Below are positions 49,915 through 58,373 of a stretch of DNA of 64,000 nt, one piece after another; the stretch's first letter is position 1, and each line of letters begins with the position of its first letter. The notes under the pieces were generated by a model. That model made no database searches. It was not told the DNA's origin and was given only the letters and a program-made list of their open reading frames with translations. Position numbers and translations under genes: made by a program. The DNA is from Leucobacter sp. Psy1 (GTDB lineage Bacteria; Actinomycetota; Actinomycetes; Actinomycetales; Microbacteriaceae): assembly GCF_020096995.1 (NCBI RefSeq), contig NZ_CP083692.1:62001-126000 (forward strand). The letters are read 5' to 3'.

Positions 49915-51021
49915 GTGGCGGCCGAGACGACGTACAACGACAGTGCACCCCAGAAGCCCCGGGGAGGGTCCCGGATCGCGCTCTGGGACAACGCGAGGTT
50001 TCTGCTGATCGTCCTCGTGGTGATCGGGCACCTGATCGGCACGGCCCGTGATGACGGCGCGGCCGTCTACGGCGTCTACGCCGGGATCTATCTCTTCCAC
50101 ATGCCCGCCATGATCCTGCTCTCCGGAGTGTTCGCGAAACCTGAGGTGACCACGAAAGCCGTCATCTCCACGGCGCAGCTCCTCGCGACCTGGTTGGTAT
50201 GGGAGGGGATCTGGTTCGTGCTCAACCTCTTCGGAGATGGAGAAGGACCGGGCCAAGGGTTGCTCATCTCGCAGGCCTGGACGCTCTGGTTCCTCGTCTC
50301 GCTCGCGACGATGCGGATCATCTTCCCCTATATCGCCCGCCTGCGGTATCCGCTGACCACTTCCGTGGTGATCGCTCTGCTCGCGGGCGTCAGCCCGACG
50401 ATCGGCGCGGAGTTCTCAGCCTCGCGCACGCTCTGCCTGCTGCCGTTCTTCGTGCTCGGATGGCAGCTTCGCGAACGGGGGTGGAGCGAGCAGCCTTGGC
50501 TTGCGCGCCCGACGATGCGAGTGCGCGCGATGGCGTGGGCCGGCATCGCGGCGGTCGTCGTGGCCTTCTTCGCTCTGCCGGATCTCCGGAACCAGTGGGA
50601 TGTGCGGGCGTGGACGCTCTGGAAGGACCACTACGGCGAACTCTTCGCCAATGCGGCCCCGTTCGGCTTCGTTCCCGAGGACCTCGGAACGATGATCGCA
50701 AGCGGCATGGTCATAAGATTGGCGCTGCTGATGATCGCCGCGGGATTGACGCTCGCCCTGCTCATCGTCACACCGCGCGGTACTTCACGTATGACCGCCT
50801 GGGGCGCGCAGACGCTGACCGTCTATCTGCTGCACGCTCCGGTGGTGTGGGCGCTGCGCAAATTCGGAGTGGTCGACGCGCTCGGAGAGTGGGGCATCTG
50901 GGGACTTGCGATCCTCGTCGCCATCAGCGTCGTCATCGCGATCGTCTTCTCCACGCGAACGATCGCGCGCTTGTTCCGCCCGCTCACGACGCCCAGGATC
51001 GACTGGCTCTTCACTCGCTGA
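49915..51021 (+). CDS. Acyltransferase-3-like membrane protein
   Basis: A 368-residue protein with about ten membrane segments. The N-terminal block (ALWDNARFLLIVLVVIGHLIG) and the next (YLFHMPAMILLSGVFAK) fit the acyltransferase 3/NodX-OafA type, where H and R residues hold the acyl donor. It O-acylates a cell surface sugar, polysaccharide or lipid; the acceptor is unknown. The GTG at 49915 has no strong ribosome site. Its last 11 bases overlap the convergent ABC exporter gene. Confidence 0.75.
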   Translation: MAAETTYNDSAPQKPRGGSRIALWDNARFLLIVLVVIGHLIGTARDDGAAVYGVYAGIYLFHMPAMILLSGVFAKPEVTTKAVISTAQLLATWLVWEGIWFVLNLFGDGEGPGQGLLISQAWTLWFLVSLATMRIIFPYIARLRYPLTTSVVIALLAGVSPTIGAEFSASRTLCLLPFFVLGWQLRERGWSEQPWLARPTMRVRAMAWAGIAAVVVAFFALPDLRNQWDVRAWTLWKDHYGELFANAAPFGFVPEDLGTMIASGMVIRLALLMIAAGLTLALLIVTPRGTSRMTAWGAQTLTVYLLHAPVVWALRKFGVVDALGEWGIWGLAILVAISVVIAIVFSTRTIARLFRPLTTPRIDWLFTR

Positions 51022-52900
51022 CGAGCAGCTGGTGCTGGGCGAGCTCCCGGTAGAGCGGCACCGTCTCGACCAGCTCGTGATGTGACCCGACTCCCACGAC
51101 GCGTCCCTCGTCGAGCACGACGATGACGTCGGAATCGACGACGGTCGAGAGGCGATGCGCGATCACGACAAGGGTTCGCCCGGTCGCGACCGAGTCGAGG
51201 GCGTCGCGCATCAACCGCTCATTGACGCCGTCGAGGCTGGCGGTCGATTCGTCGAGCAGCAGGATCGGCGGAGCCGTGAGGAGCGCTCGCGCGATGGCCA
51301 GCCGCTGCTTCTCGCCGCCCGAGAGCATGATGCCGTGCTCGCCGACCTGCACGTCGAGCCCCGATTCGGCGCGGGCGTTCGCCGCGGAACGGGTGACGAG
51401 GTCGTGCAGGTTCACGGCGCGCAGCACGCGTTCGCACGCCGCATCGGTCGCGTCAGGGGCGCCCAGACGCAGGTTGTCGCGGATCGTGCCCGCCAGTACA
51501 GGGGCGTCCTGCTCGACGTAGCCGAGCTGCGATCGCAGTTCGCCACGGTCCAGGGTGCGGAGGTCTGCCCCGTACAGAAAGACCGCCCCGTCGTCGGGGT
51601 CGTAGAACCGCTCGATGAGGCCGAGAATCGTCGACTTGCCGGCGCCGGAGGGGCCGACGAGCGCGACGCGCGACCCGCGCGGCACCGTGAACGTCACCCC
51701 GTGGAGAACGGGTGTCTCGACGATCTCGGGTGCGGCTGCCTCGGCGTCGCGCTGTCCGCCGCGCTTGCTCGTGTTCACGAGCGACCGCGCGTCGGCGCGA
51801 TCGGGTGCCGCGGAGCGATAGGTGAAGTGGACGTCGTCGAATCGGATCGCCGCCGCGGACTCGTCGGTCGCCTCGGCGAGCGGAACGATGCGCCCGGCGG
51901 GGGAGAGCTCGAGATCACGGGCGGTCTCGGTGGGCAGATTCGCGATCTCCTGGATCCGCCCGAGGGCGCCGAGCGCCTGATTCACCGCCGAGATGGCGCC
52001 GATCGCCTGCCCCAGCGGCATGACCATCAGGAACAGGAAGATGATGAACGTGACGAGCTGCGAGATCTCGATCGCCCCGATCGCGACGCGGTACCCGCCG
52101 AGGCCGAGCACCAGCAGGAAGGACACCTGCATCGCGAGGAACGAGATCGGCACGATGACGGCGGAGATGCGCGCCACTTTGAGCCCGAGCACATACGCCT
52201 CGGTCGCGTCCCGCTCCGTCGACTCCTGCTCACGCAGTGCCGCTCCTGCAGCGCGAATGGTGCGGATCGACGTGATCGACCGATCCACCTGCGCCGCGAG
52301 GTCGCCGACCTTCTCCTGCGCCCGCGCGACTGCCGGCCGGATCCGCGCCGACACGAGCACCACCACGATGAGCGCGACCACGACGACGCCGAAGGTGATC
52401 CCGAACAGCATCGGGTCGATGATGAGCATGCCGACGAGAGCGCCGACGAAGACGAGCACACCGCTCATCGCCTCGACGAATCCCTGAGTGAGGACCGCGC
52501 GCAGGAGCGTCGTATCGCTGCCGATGCGCGAGACGAGATCGCCCGTACGTCGGCGATCGAACTGCGAGATGGGCAGGTGCAGCACCTTCGCGATCAGACG
52601 GCGCCGACTGGTGAGCACCACGCCCTCGCCCATGCGCTGCAGCACGTAGTGCTGCAGCCCGGCGAGCACGGCATCAACGATGATGATCGCGGTGAGGATC
52701 CACAGCAGGCCGGCGAGCGCACGGCCAGCCTCGACGTTCGCGATCACCTGGCCGAGCAGCACCGGCTGGACGAGCGATGTCGCGGCACCGATCACCCCGA
52801 GTCCGAGGGCGAGCGCGAGGGCGCCGCGCTGCTCGAACAGGTAGGGGAGCAGCTCCTTCAGCGACGCTCGGGGGCCGCGGGGTCGGTCGTCTGGGGTCAC
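51011..52900 (-). CDS. ABC exporter, fused membrane and ATPase domains
   Basis: A 629-residue half-transporter (from GTG 52900). Six membrane helices (about residues 20-310) precede an ATPase domain with Walker A GPSGAGKST, the signature LSGGEKQR and Walker B ILLLDESTASLD. A 25-residue insertion with TSKRGGQRDAEAAAPEIVETPV lies before Walker A. It is of the MsbA/LmrA type and exports lipids or drugs. The start at 52900 is favoured by GGAGGG upstream; 52933 and 52957 are alternatives. Downstream of the rib operon in the same direction but not obviously linked. Confidence 0.82.
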   Translation of the reverse strand: MTPDDRPRGPRASLKELLPYLFEQRGALALALGLGVIGAATSLVQPVLLGQVIANVEAGRALAGLLWILTAIIIVDAVLAGLQHYVLQRMGEGVVLTSRRRLIAKVLHLPISQFDRRRTGDLVSRIGSDTTLLRAVLTQGFVEAMSGVLVFVGALVGMLIIDPMLFGITFGVVVVALIVVVLVSARIRPAVARAQEKVGDLAAQVDRSITSIRTIRAAGAALREQESTERDATEAYVLGLKVARISAVIVPISFLAMQVSFLLVLGLGGYRVAIGAIEISQLVTFIIFLFLMVMPLGQAIGAISAVNQALGALGRIQEIANLPTETARDLELSPAGRIVPLAEATDESAAAIRFDDVHFTYRSAAPDRADARSLVNTSKRGGQRDAEAAAPEIVETPVLHGVTFTVPRGSRVALVGPSGAGKSTILGLIERFYDPDDGAVFLYGADLRTLDRGELRSQLGYVEQDAPVLAGTIRDNLRLGAPDATDAACERVLRAVNLHDLVTRSAANARAESGLDVQVGEHGIMLSGGEKQRLAIARALLTAPPILLLDESTASLDGVNERLMRDALDSVATGRTLVVIAHRLSTVVDSDVIVVLDEGRVVGVGSHHELVETVPLYRELAQHQLLVSE

Positions 52901-52973
52901 GTCAGCCACACCCTCCAGCGTAGCCCCCCACATCTGATGTGCGGCTGCGTACGCCACGGATTGCGCGTCGAGC

Positions 52974-53465
52974 TCACGCGGTGGCGGCAGGTCCCGCCTC
53001 GCGGATGCCGCGCGTCTGAACCGCCAGATGCAGTGCCGCCTCTGCCGCTTCGCGTCCCTTCGCCTCGGGTGCTCCCGGTCGGCCGGAACGATCGAGCGCC
53101 TGCTGCTCGTCGTCGGTCGTGAGCACGCCGAAGCCGACGGGCTTGCCGCTGTCGAGCTGCACGCGGGTCAGCCCGTCGGTGACGGAGTTGCAGACGTAGT
53201 CGAAGTGCGGAGTGCCGCCGCGGATGATGACCCCGAGGCAGACCACGGCGTCGAACGAGCCCTGCAGCGCGGCCTGCGCCGCGAGCGGCAGCTCGAACGA
53301 TCCCGCCACCCGGAACGTCTGCGCCGTCGCGCCCGCCTGCTCGATCACGGCGACAGCGTCGGTCAGCATGGGGTCGATGACCTCCTCATGCCAGCTGCCG
53401 GCGATGACGGCGACGGTGAGTCCCGTCGCGTCCACGGTGAGATTGGGGGCTCCTGCGCCGCTCAT
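52974..53465 (-). CDS. ribH: 6,7-dimethyl-8-ribityllumazine synthase
   Basis: A 163-residue lumazine synthase. The phosphate-binding region VAGSFELPLAAQ, the GGTPHFDYVCNSVTDGLTRV block and GFGVLTTDDEQQA are typical and complete. It condenses 5-amino-6-ribitylaminouracil with 3,4-dihydroxy-2-butanone 4-phosphate. Its ATG overlaps the ribBA stop by 4 bases. Last gene of the riboflavin operon. Confidence 0.96.
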   Translation of the reverse strand: MSGAGAPNLTVDATGLTVAVIAGSWHEEVIDPMLTDAVAVIEQAGATAQTFRVAGSFELPLAAQAALQGSFDAVVCLGVIIRGGTPHFDYVCNSVTDGLTRVQLDSGKPVGFGVLTTDDEQQALDRSGRPGAPEAKGREAAEAALHLAVQTRGIREAGPAATA

Positions 53466-54832
53466 GAGGTGCTCCTGTCGTCGGTGTGCGCTGCTGCGCG
53501 ATCGGTGTCCTGGTCGGTGGCGTCCTGCTCGTCGGCGCGGAGCGACGCGTCCTCGGCGTGCGCGACATCGCCTGGCAGCGTGTGCCCCATGCGATCGCGC
53601 TTCGTCTCCATGTAGCCGAGGTTGACCTCGGTCACGCCCACGATGAGGGGGACTCGCTCAGTCACGACGACCCCGTGCGCCTCGAGCTGCGCCACCTTGT
53701 CGGGGTTGTTGGTGAGCAGCCGGACGCGTTCGATGCCGAGCTCCGCGAGGATCTCGGCCGCCGCCGTGTAGTCCCTGGCGTCGGCCGGCAGGCCGAGCTT
53801 CAGGTTCGAGTCGAGGGTGTCGAGGCCCTGATCCTGCAACTGATACGCGCGGAGCTTGTTCGCGAGGCCGATGCCGCGCCCCTCCTGGCCGCGCAGGTAG
53901 ACGACGACGCCGCCCCGATCGTGCACGAGATCCAGTGATGCGCGCAACTGCGGACCGCACTCGCACTTGAGGGAGTCGAAGGCCTCGCCGGTGATGCACT
54001 CCGAGTGGACGCGCACGAGCGGATCGGCGTCGGGCACGCCCTCTGGCACCGGGGCGCTGAGTGCTACGTGATCCACCCCGAGCCGCCGATCCCGGTACGC
54101 GCTCGCCCAGAACTCGCCGTGCTCGGTCGGCAGGCGGGTCTCGGCCCGCAGGCTCACGCGACGGTGCGGATTGGTCTCGGCGTCGCTTCCCGCGGGAGCC
54201 CCGTCAGGATCCTGCTCGGACAGGTACGCGATGAGCTGCGCGATGGTGATCACCGGGATCTCCTCGCGCGCACCGAGCTCGATGAGCTCGGGCAGCCGCA
54301 TCATCTCGCCGTCCTCCGCGACGATCTCGGCGATCGCGGCGACCGGCCGCAGACCCGCCAGCTGCATCAGCTCGACCGCGGCCTCAGTGTGGCCGTCGCG
54401 TGCCCGCACCCCGCCGTCGACCGCGCGGAGCGGGAGGATGTGCCCCGGACGGTTCACATCGCCGGGTACCGCGGTCGGGTTCGCGAGCGTGCGCAGCGTC
54501 GTAGCCCGGTCGCTCGCGCTGATGCCCGTGGTGACGCCGGATGCCGCGTCGACCGTCACGGTGTACGCGGTGCTCCGCACGTCCTCGTTGCGCTCCACCA
54601 TCATCGGCAGATCGATCTGGTCGGCGATCTCGTTCGTCATGGGCGCGCACAGCAGCCCGGAGGAGTGCCGCACCGTCCACGCCACCCACTCGGGCGTCGC
54701 GAGTTCGGCGGACAGAATGACGTCCCCCTCGTTCTCGCGGTCCTCGTTGTCGGCGACGATCACGGGCCGGCCGGCGCGCAGCGCGTCGAGCGCAGCGGGG
54801 ATCGCGGCGATGCCTGAAGCGGGTGCGGTCAT
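53462..54832 (-). CDS. ribBA: Bifunctional 3,4-dihydroxy-2-butanone 4-phosphate synthase/GTP cyclohydrolase II
   Basis: A 456-residue fusion. The DHBP synthase domain (about 1-205) has DNEDRENEGD and the GHTEAAVEL block. The GTP cyclohydrolase II domain (about 206-410) has the zinc site C-x10-C-x-C in SECITGEAFDSLKCECG and the GQEGRGIGL motif. The C-terminal 40 residues are a variable Asp/Thr/Ala-rich tail. It makes both riboflavin precursors. The ATG at 54832 overlaps the ribE stop by 4 bases. Confidence 0.96.
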   Translation of the reverse strand: MTAPASGIAAIPAALDALRAGRPVIVADNEDRENEGDVILSAELATPEWVAWTVRHSSGLLCAPMTNEIADQIDLPMMVERNEDVRSTAYTVTVDAASGVTTGISASDRATTLRTLANPTAVPGDVNRPGHILPLRAVDGGVRARDGHTEAAVELMQLAGLRPVAAIAEIVAEDGEMMRLPELIELGAREEIPVITIAQLIAYLSEQDPDGAPAGSDAETNPHRRVSLRAETRLPTEHGEFWASAYRDRRLGVDHVALSAPVPEGVPDADPLVRVHSECITGEAFDSLKCECGPQLRASLDLVHDRGGVVVYLRGQEGRGIGLANKLRAYQLQDQGLDTLDSNLKLGLPADARDYTAAAEILAELGIERVRLLTNNPDKVAQLEAHGVVVTERVPLIVGVTEVNLGYMETKRDRMGHTLPGDVAHAEDASLRADEQDATDQDTDRAAAHTDDRSTS

Positions 54833-55533
54833 GAGCGGGGGCTCCTCAGAACGGGGCGGAAGTCGGGGTGAGGCTCGGTCGGTTCGGTGGGTGCTGCCGG
54901 CTCCGCTGCGAGATAGGCGCGCACCCGGAGCAGGTGCCTGGCGACGATATCGGTCTCGACGTTGACCCGGTCGCCCGGTTCCAGGTCGCCGAGCGTCGTC
55001 GCGGCGAGCGTCTCGGGAATGAGCGACACCTCGAACCACGCCTCAGGTGCGCGCAGGGCGGGGTCGGAGACGTTCGAGACCGTCAGCGAGACTCCGGAAA
55101 GCGTGATCGATCCCTTGCTGACGACGAGCGGCGAGAGCGCGTCGTCGAGGGAGAAGCGCAGCACACGCCAGGCGTCGCCCGGCGTGACGGAGATGAGCTC
55201 AGCGGTGCCGTCGACGTGCCCCTGGACGATGTGCCCGCCCAGGCGGCTGTCGGCGCGCGCCGCGCGCTCGAGGTTCACGCGCGCGCCCGGCGCGAGCGCG
55301 CCGAGCGTCGACATCTGCAGCGTCTGGCGCATCACGTCGGCCGTGAAGGTGCTCCTGCCGTCCGCCGTCGCGTCTTGCGCGACGACCGTCAGGCACACGC
55401 CGTCCACGGAGATGGAGTCGCCGTGCGATGCGTCGCTCGTGACGACGGGGCCCGCGACGGTCAGTCGCAGCGAGTCGTCACCGGCGTCGATCGCCGTGAT
55501 CTCTCCGGTCTCCTCGATCAGTCCAGTGAACAT
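54829..55533 (-). CDS. ribE: Riboflavin synthase, alpha subunit
   Basis: A 234-residue trimeric riboflavin synthase with two similar barrels. It begins MFTGLIEETGEI, the family hallmark, and has the second-repeat pattern VQGHVDGTAELI near residue 100. It converts two lumazine molecules into riboflavin and a pyrimidine. ATG 55533 overlaps the ribD stop by one base (TGATG). The C-terminal Pro-rich tail is longer than usual. Confidence 0.95.
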   Translation of the reverse strand: MFTGLIEETGEITAIDAGDDSLRLTVAGPVVTSDASHGDSISVDGVCLTVVAQDATADGRSTFTADVMRQTLQMSTLGALAPGARVNLERAARADSRLGGHIVQGHVDGTAELISVTPGDAWRVLRFSLDDALSPLVVSKGSITLSGVSLTVSNVSDPALRAPEAWFEVSLIPETLAATTLGDLEPGDRVNVETDIVARHLLRVRAYLAAEPAAPTEPTEPHPDFRPVLRSPRS

Positions 55534-56813
55534 CAGTTGATCTCCTCCCTGCGCGCCAGCGCTTCGGGAAACGATTCGGCGATCTCCTCGCGGCCGGAAA
55601 CCCGCTGGCTCCAACGCGCCCGGAGCAACAGATCGGCGCCGAGCGGCAGTGTTTCGAGCACCTGCAGCCGCCGGATCTCCGAGATGTCGGTGATGCCGAG
55701 GTTGCCGAGCGAGACCTTGGGCCCGCCGAGCAGTGCGGGGGCGACATACACCAGCAGCTCGTCGACGAGACCCGCTGCGATCATGCCGTTGATGATCTTC
55801 GGGCCGCCCTCGACGAAGACGGTGTAGATGCGGTACCTGGCGAGTGCCGAGAGCTCCGCTTCGATGTCGACGCCAGGCAGCTGGATCGGCTCCGAGATCT
55901 CATGGGCCGCGAGCGCGGGGTGCTGGCGCACCTTCGCGTCCGCCGGAATCTCGCGGTTGCCCACGACCACGGGGATCGGCTGACGCTCAGCTGGCACGAG
56001 CAGCTGCCCGTCGGGCGTGCGCGCCGTGAGCTCGGGGTCATCGGCGATCAGGGTGCCGGTACCGATCAGGATCGCATCGGCGGCGGCGCGCCGCCGATGC
56101 ACGTCAGCGCGAGCCTCTGGGCCGGTGATCCACTTGCTCGTCCCGTTCGCCGCCGCGGCACGACCGTCGAGGGTCTGCGCCCACTTCGCGATCACCCGGG
56201 GACGCCGCGGTCGCGCCCCGCCGGCGCGGGCAGCCGCGGATGCCGCGACCGACGCCGCAGACGGCCCCGCCGCCTGCACCGCACCGGTACGCGTTGTCGG
56301 CACCGAGCCCGTGGCGGTTCCGACCCGCGTCGACGTCCCGTGCGCGGCGTCGTGCGATCCGGTCGCCGCGCCGTTCAACCAGTGCGAGATCTGCGCCCGC
56401 GCCTCGCGCTCGAGCACGCCGCCCAGCACCTGGACCCCGGCCTCCCGCAGCGTCGCAGCGCCACCTGCGGACTCGCGCCCCGGATCGGCGACCGCGTACG
56501 CGACCGCGCCGATCCCGATCGAGACGAGCGCCTCGGCGCACGGGCCGGTGTGCCCCGTGTGATTGCACGGCTCGAGCGTCACGACCGCCGTGAGCTCACC
56601 GGCGCGCTCCCGCCACTCCTGCGGCAGATGCGCCAGCGCGTCGACCTCCGCGTGCGCGGTGCCGAGCCCCCGGTGCCACCCCTCGGCGACGATGCGCCCC
56701 TCGCCGTCGAGGATCACGCACCCCACCTGCGGGTTCGCGTTCTCCGCCGGACCGCGGCGCGCCAACGTCAGGGCACGACGCATTGCGTCCTCGAGATCAC
56801 TTCGCTGCAACAT
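55533..56813 (-). CDS. ribD: Bifunctional riboflavin deaminase/reductase
   Basis: A 426-residue protein. The N-terminal cytidine-deaminase-like domain has HAEVDAL and PCNHTGHTGPC, the zinc ligands. The C-terminal reductase domain (about 210-426) has KWAQTLDGRAAA and FVEGGPKIINGMIAAGLVDEL (quoted in part). Between them is an Ala/Thr/Gly-rich linker of about 60 residues (about 150-205) that lengthens it compared with the usual 360. It acts on the second and third steps of riboflavin synthesis. First gene of the operon, downstream of the FMN riboswitch. Confidence 0.94.
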   Translation of the reverse strand: MLQRSDLEDAMRRALTLARRGPAENANPQVGCVILDGEGRIVAEGWHRGLGTAHAEVDALAHLPQEWRERAGELTAVVTLEPCNHTGHTGPCAEALVSIGIGAVAYAVADPGRESAGGAATLREAGVQVLGGVLEREARAQISHWLNGAATGSHDAAHGTSTRVGTATGSVPTTRTGAVQAAGPSAASVAASAAARAGGARPRRPRVIAKWAQTLDGRAAAANGTSKWITGPEARADVHRRRAAADAILIGTGTLIADDPELTARTPDGQLLVPAERQPIPVVVGNREIPADAKVRQHPALAAHEISEPIQLPGVDIEAELSALARYRIYTVFVEGGPKIINGMIAAGLVDELLVYVAPALLGGPKVSLGNLGITDISEIRRLQVLETLPLGADLLLRARWSQRVSGREEIAESFPEALARREEIN

Positions 56814-56878
56814 CCGGTCCGTGGTTCCTGCCCATCGCAGTTCCGGGTCGCTCGCGACACCTCGGCGGCGTCGCTCGC

Positions 56879-57007
56879 GTTCCTCTCATCCGGACTAGAG
56901 CGTCAGACGCTCATCACCGTCGGTACCGGAATTCCACCGGTTCAACCTCGCGGGAGCGAGGGTCGCGGACTGTCACCGCCGGTTCGGATTCTCACCGACC
57001 CCGGAAC
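56879..57007 (-). promoter_or_regulatory. FMN riboswitch (RFN element)
   Basis: On the minus strand, the P1 stem GTTCC (57003-57007) pairs with GGAAC (56879-56883). Between them are the conserved RFN blocks GAACCGGCGGTGACAGTCC (19 bases), GGAATTCCGGTACCGACGGT (20 bases) and AGTCCGGATGAGAGGAAC. The ATG of ribD is 66 bases further. It reduces expression of the rib operon when FMN is bound. A TACAGT -10 box (complement 57016-57021) lies just before the element. No T-tailed terminator follows, so control of ribosome binding is more likely. Confidence 0.95.
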
Positions 57008-57090
57008 ACCCCTCTACTGTACCCCGCACGCCCGCAATGCGCGCGTCGGATTGCTCCGGATGACGCGCACGCGCACGCGCGTTGCTGCGC

Positions 57091-58137
57091 TCATCGCGAA
57101 AACGCCGGCATGACCTCGGCGATGAACAGTTCGAGCGAGCGCTTCTTCAGCTCGTGGGGAAGACTGTTGTCGCTCCAGAAGCTGTACTCCGTCACACCGA
57201 GCTCCTGGTAGTGGTGCAATCGCTCGATGACCTCCTCAGGCGTGCCGATCATTGCCGTCCGGTGCAGTGCCTCAGGGGCGAACTCGGGGCGCTCGGCGAA
57301 GTTCGCGGGATCGGACGGTGCGAGGAAGCCGTTCTCGGGGGTCTTCTTCTCGAACGCCCAGGCGGCGAACGTCCGGTAGAACGTGTTGATGCCCTCGGCC
57401 GCTGGACGCCAGCCCTCGGGCTCCTCCTGGCTGTGCACGTAGGTGTGACGCAGCACCATGATGTCGGGGCGGCTCTCGATTTCGGGGTGATTCTCGATCG
57501 CGGTCTCGTACTTCCGGACCAGGTCCTCGACCTCCTCGTCGCCCTTCATGAGCGGGGTCACCATGACGTTCGCGCCGTGGGCGACGGCGAAGTCGTGCGA
57601 CTCGGGGCTCCGAGCCGCGACCCACACCGGCGGGTTCTTCTGCACCGGCTTCGGCACGCTCGTCGAGGTCGGGAAGCGGTACACCTCGCCGTCGTGCGCG
57701 TAGTCGCCGTCCCAGAGGTGGTTCACGGTGGCGACGATCTCGTTCATCGCCTTGCCGCCGTCGGTCGCCGGCATGCCGTCGGCGAGACGGTCGAACTCGA
57801 ACTGGTACGCGCCTCGGGCGACGCCGAGCTCCGCCCGGCCGCCGCTGATCACGTCGAGCAGGGCGACCTCGCCCGCCGTGCGGATCGGATTCCAGAACGG
57901 GGCGATGATGGTGCCGGCACCCAGCCGGATCGTCGACGTCTTCGCAGCGAGGTACGCGAGCTGCGGCATCGGGTTCGGCGACACGGTGTACTCCATGGAG
58001 TGGTGCTCACCGATCCAGATGGTGCTGAACCCGCCGGCCTCGGCGAGGAGCGCCAGCTCGACGAGGTTCTCCCAGTGCTGCTCGTGAGGGATCGAATCGT
58101 CGTACCGCTCCATGTGGATGAAGAGTGAAAAGCGCAT
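57091..58137 (-). CDS. Luciferase-like (LLM) flavin-dependent monooxygenase
   Basis: A 348-residue LLM-class protein. The first strand and FMN-binding region (MRFSLFIHMERYDDSIPHEQHW) and the GRAELGVARGAYQFEFDRL block are the family's typical parts. It needs reduced flavin, probably from the divergent SnoaL-flavin reductase. LLM enzymes carry out ring opening or N-dealkylation on heterocycles. Last gene of the minus-strand operon. GGAGCACGCG precedes ATG 58137. Substrate unknown. Confidence 0.88.
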   Translation of the reverse strand: MRFSLFIHMERYDDSIPHEQHWENLVELALLAEAGGFSTIWIGEHHSMEYTVSPNPMPQLAYLAAKTSTIRLGAGTIIAPFWNPIRTAGEVALLDVISGGRAELGVARGAYQFEFDRLADGMPATDGGKAMNEIVATVNHLWDGDYAHDGEVYRFPTSTSVPKPVQKNPPVWVAARSPESHDFAVAHGANVMVTPLMKGDEEVEDLVRKYETAIENHPEIESRPDIMVLRHTYVHSQEEPEGWRPAAEGINTFYRTFAAWAFEKKTPENGFLAPSDPANFAERPEFAPEALHRTAMIGTPEEVIERLHHYQELGVTEYSFWSDNSLPHELKKRSLELFIAEVMPAFSR

Positions 58138-58151
58138 CGCGTGCTCCTGTT

Positions 58152-58367
58152 CTACTGCTGCTCGGGTGCCGCCTGCGCTGCTGCGCGCTCGGCGACGGTC
58201 TGATTGGTCCGCGACCAGAGCGCGGGTTCGACCTCGCGCACGATCACGGTGATGTTCTCCGGAGCCGCGTCCACGGTCTCCTCTGCCGCGCGGTGCACGG
58301 CATCGATGAAGGCGCGCAGCTGCTCGGGCGAGCGTCCGCGGGCGATCGACACGTCGATGAGGGGCAT
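58152..58367 (-). CDS. 4-oxalocrotonate tautomerase-family small protein
   Basis: A 71-residue protein beginning MPLIDVSIARGRSPEQ, so the mature N-terminal catalytic proline is in place. The family converts enol or dienol acids to keto forms. It lies 14 bases from the monooxygenase start and 6 bases from the aldehyde dehydrogenase stop. In this operon it probably processes the enol product formed after ring opening. Confidence 0.88.
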   Translation of the reverse strand: MPLIDVSIARGRSPEQLRAFIDAVHRAAEETVDAAPENITVIVREVEPALWSRTNQTVAERAAAQAAPEQQ

Positions 58368-58373
58368 GGCGGA

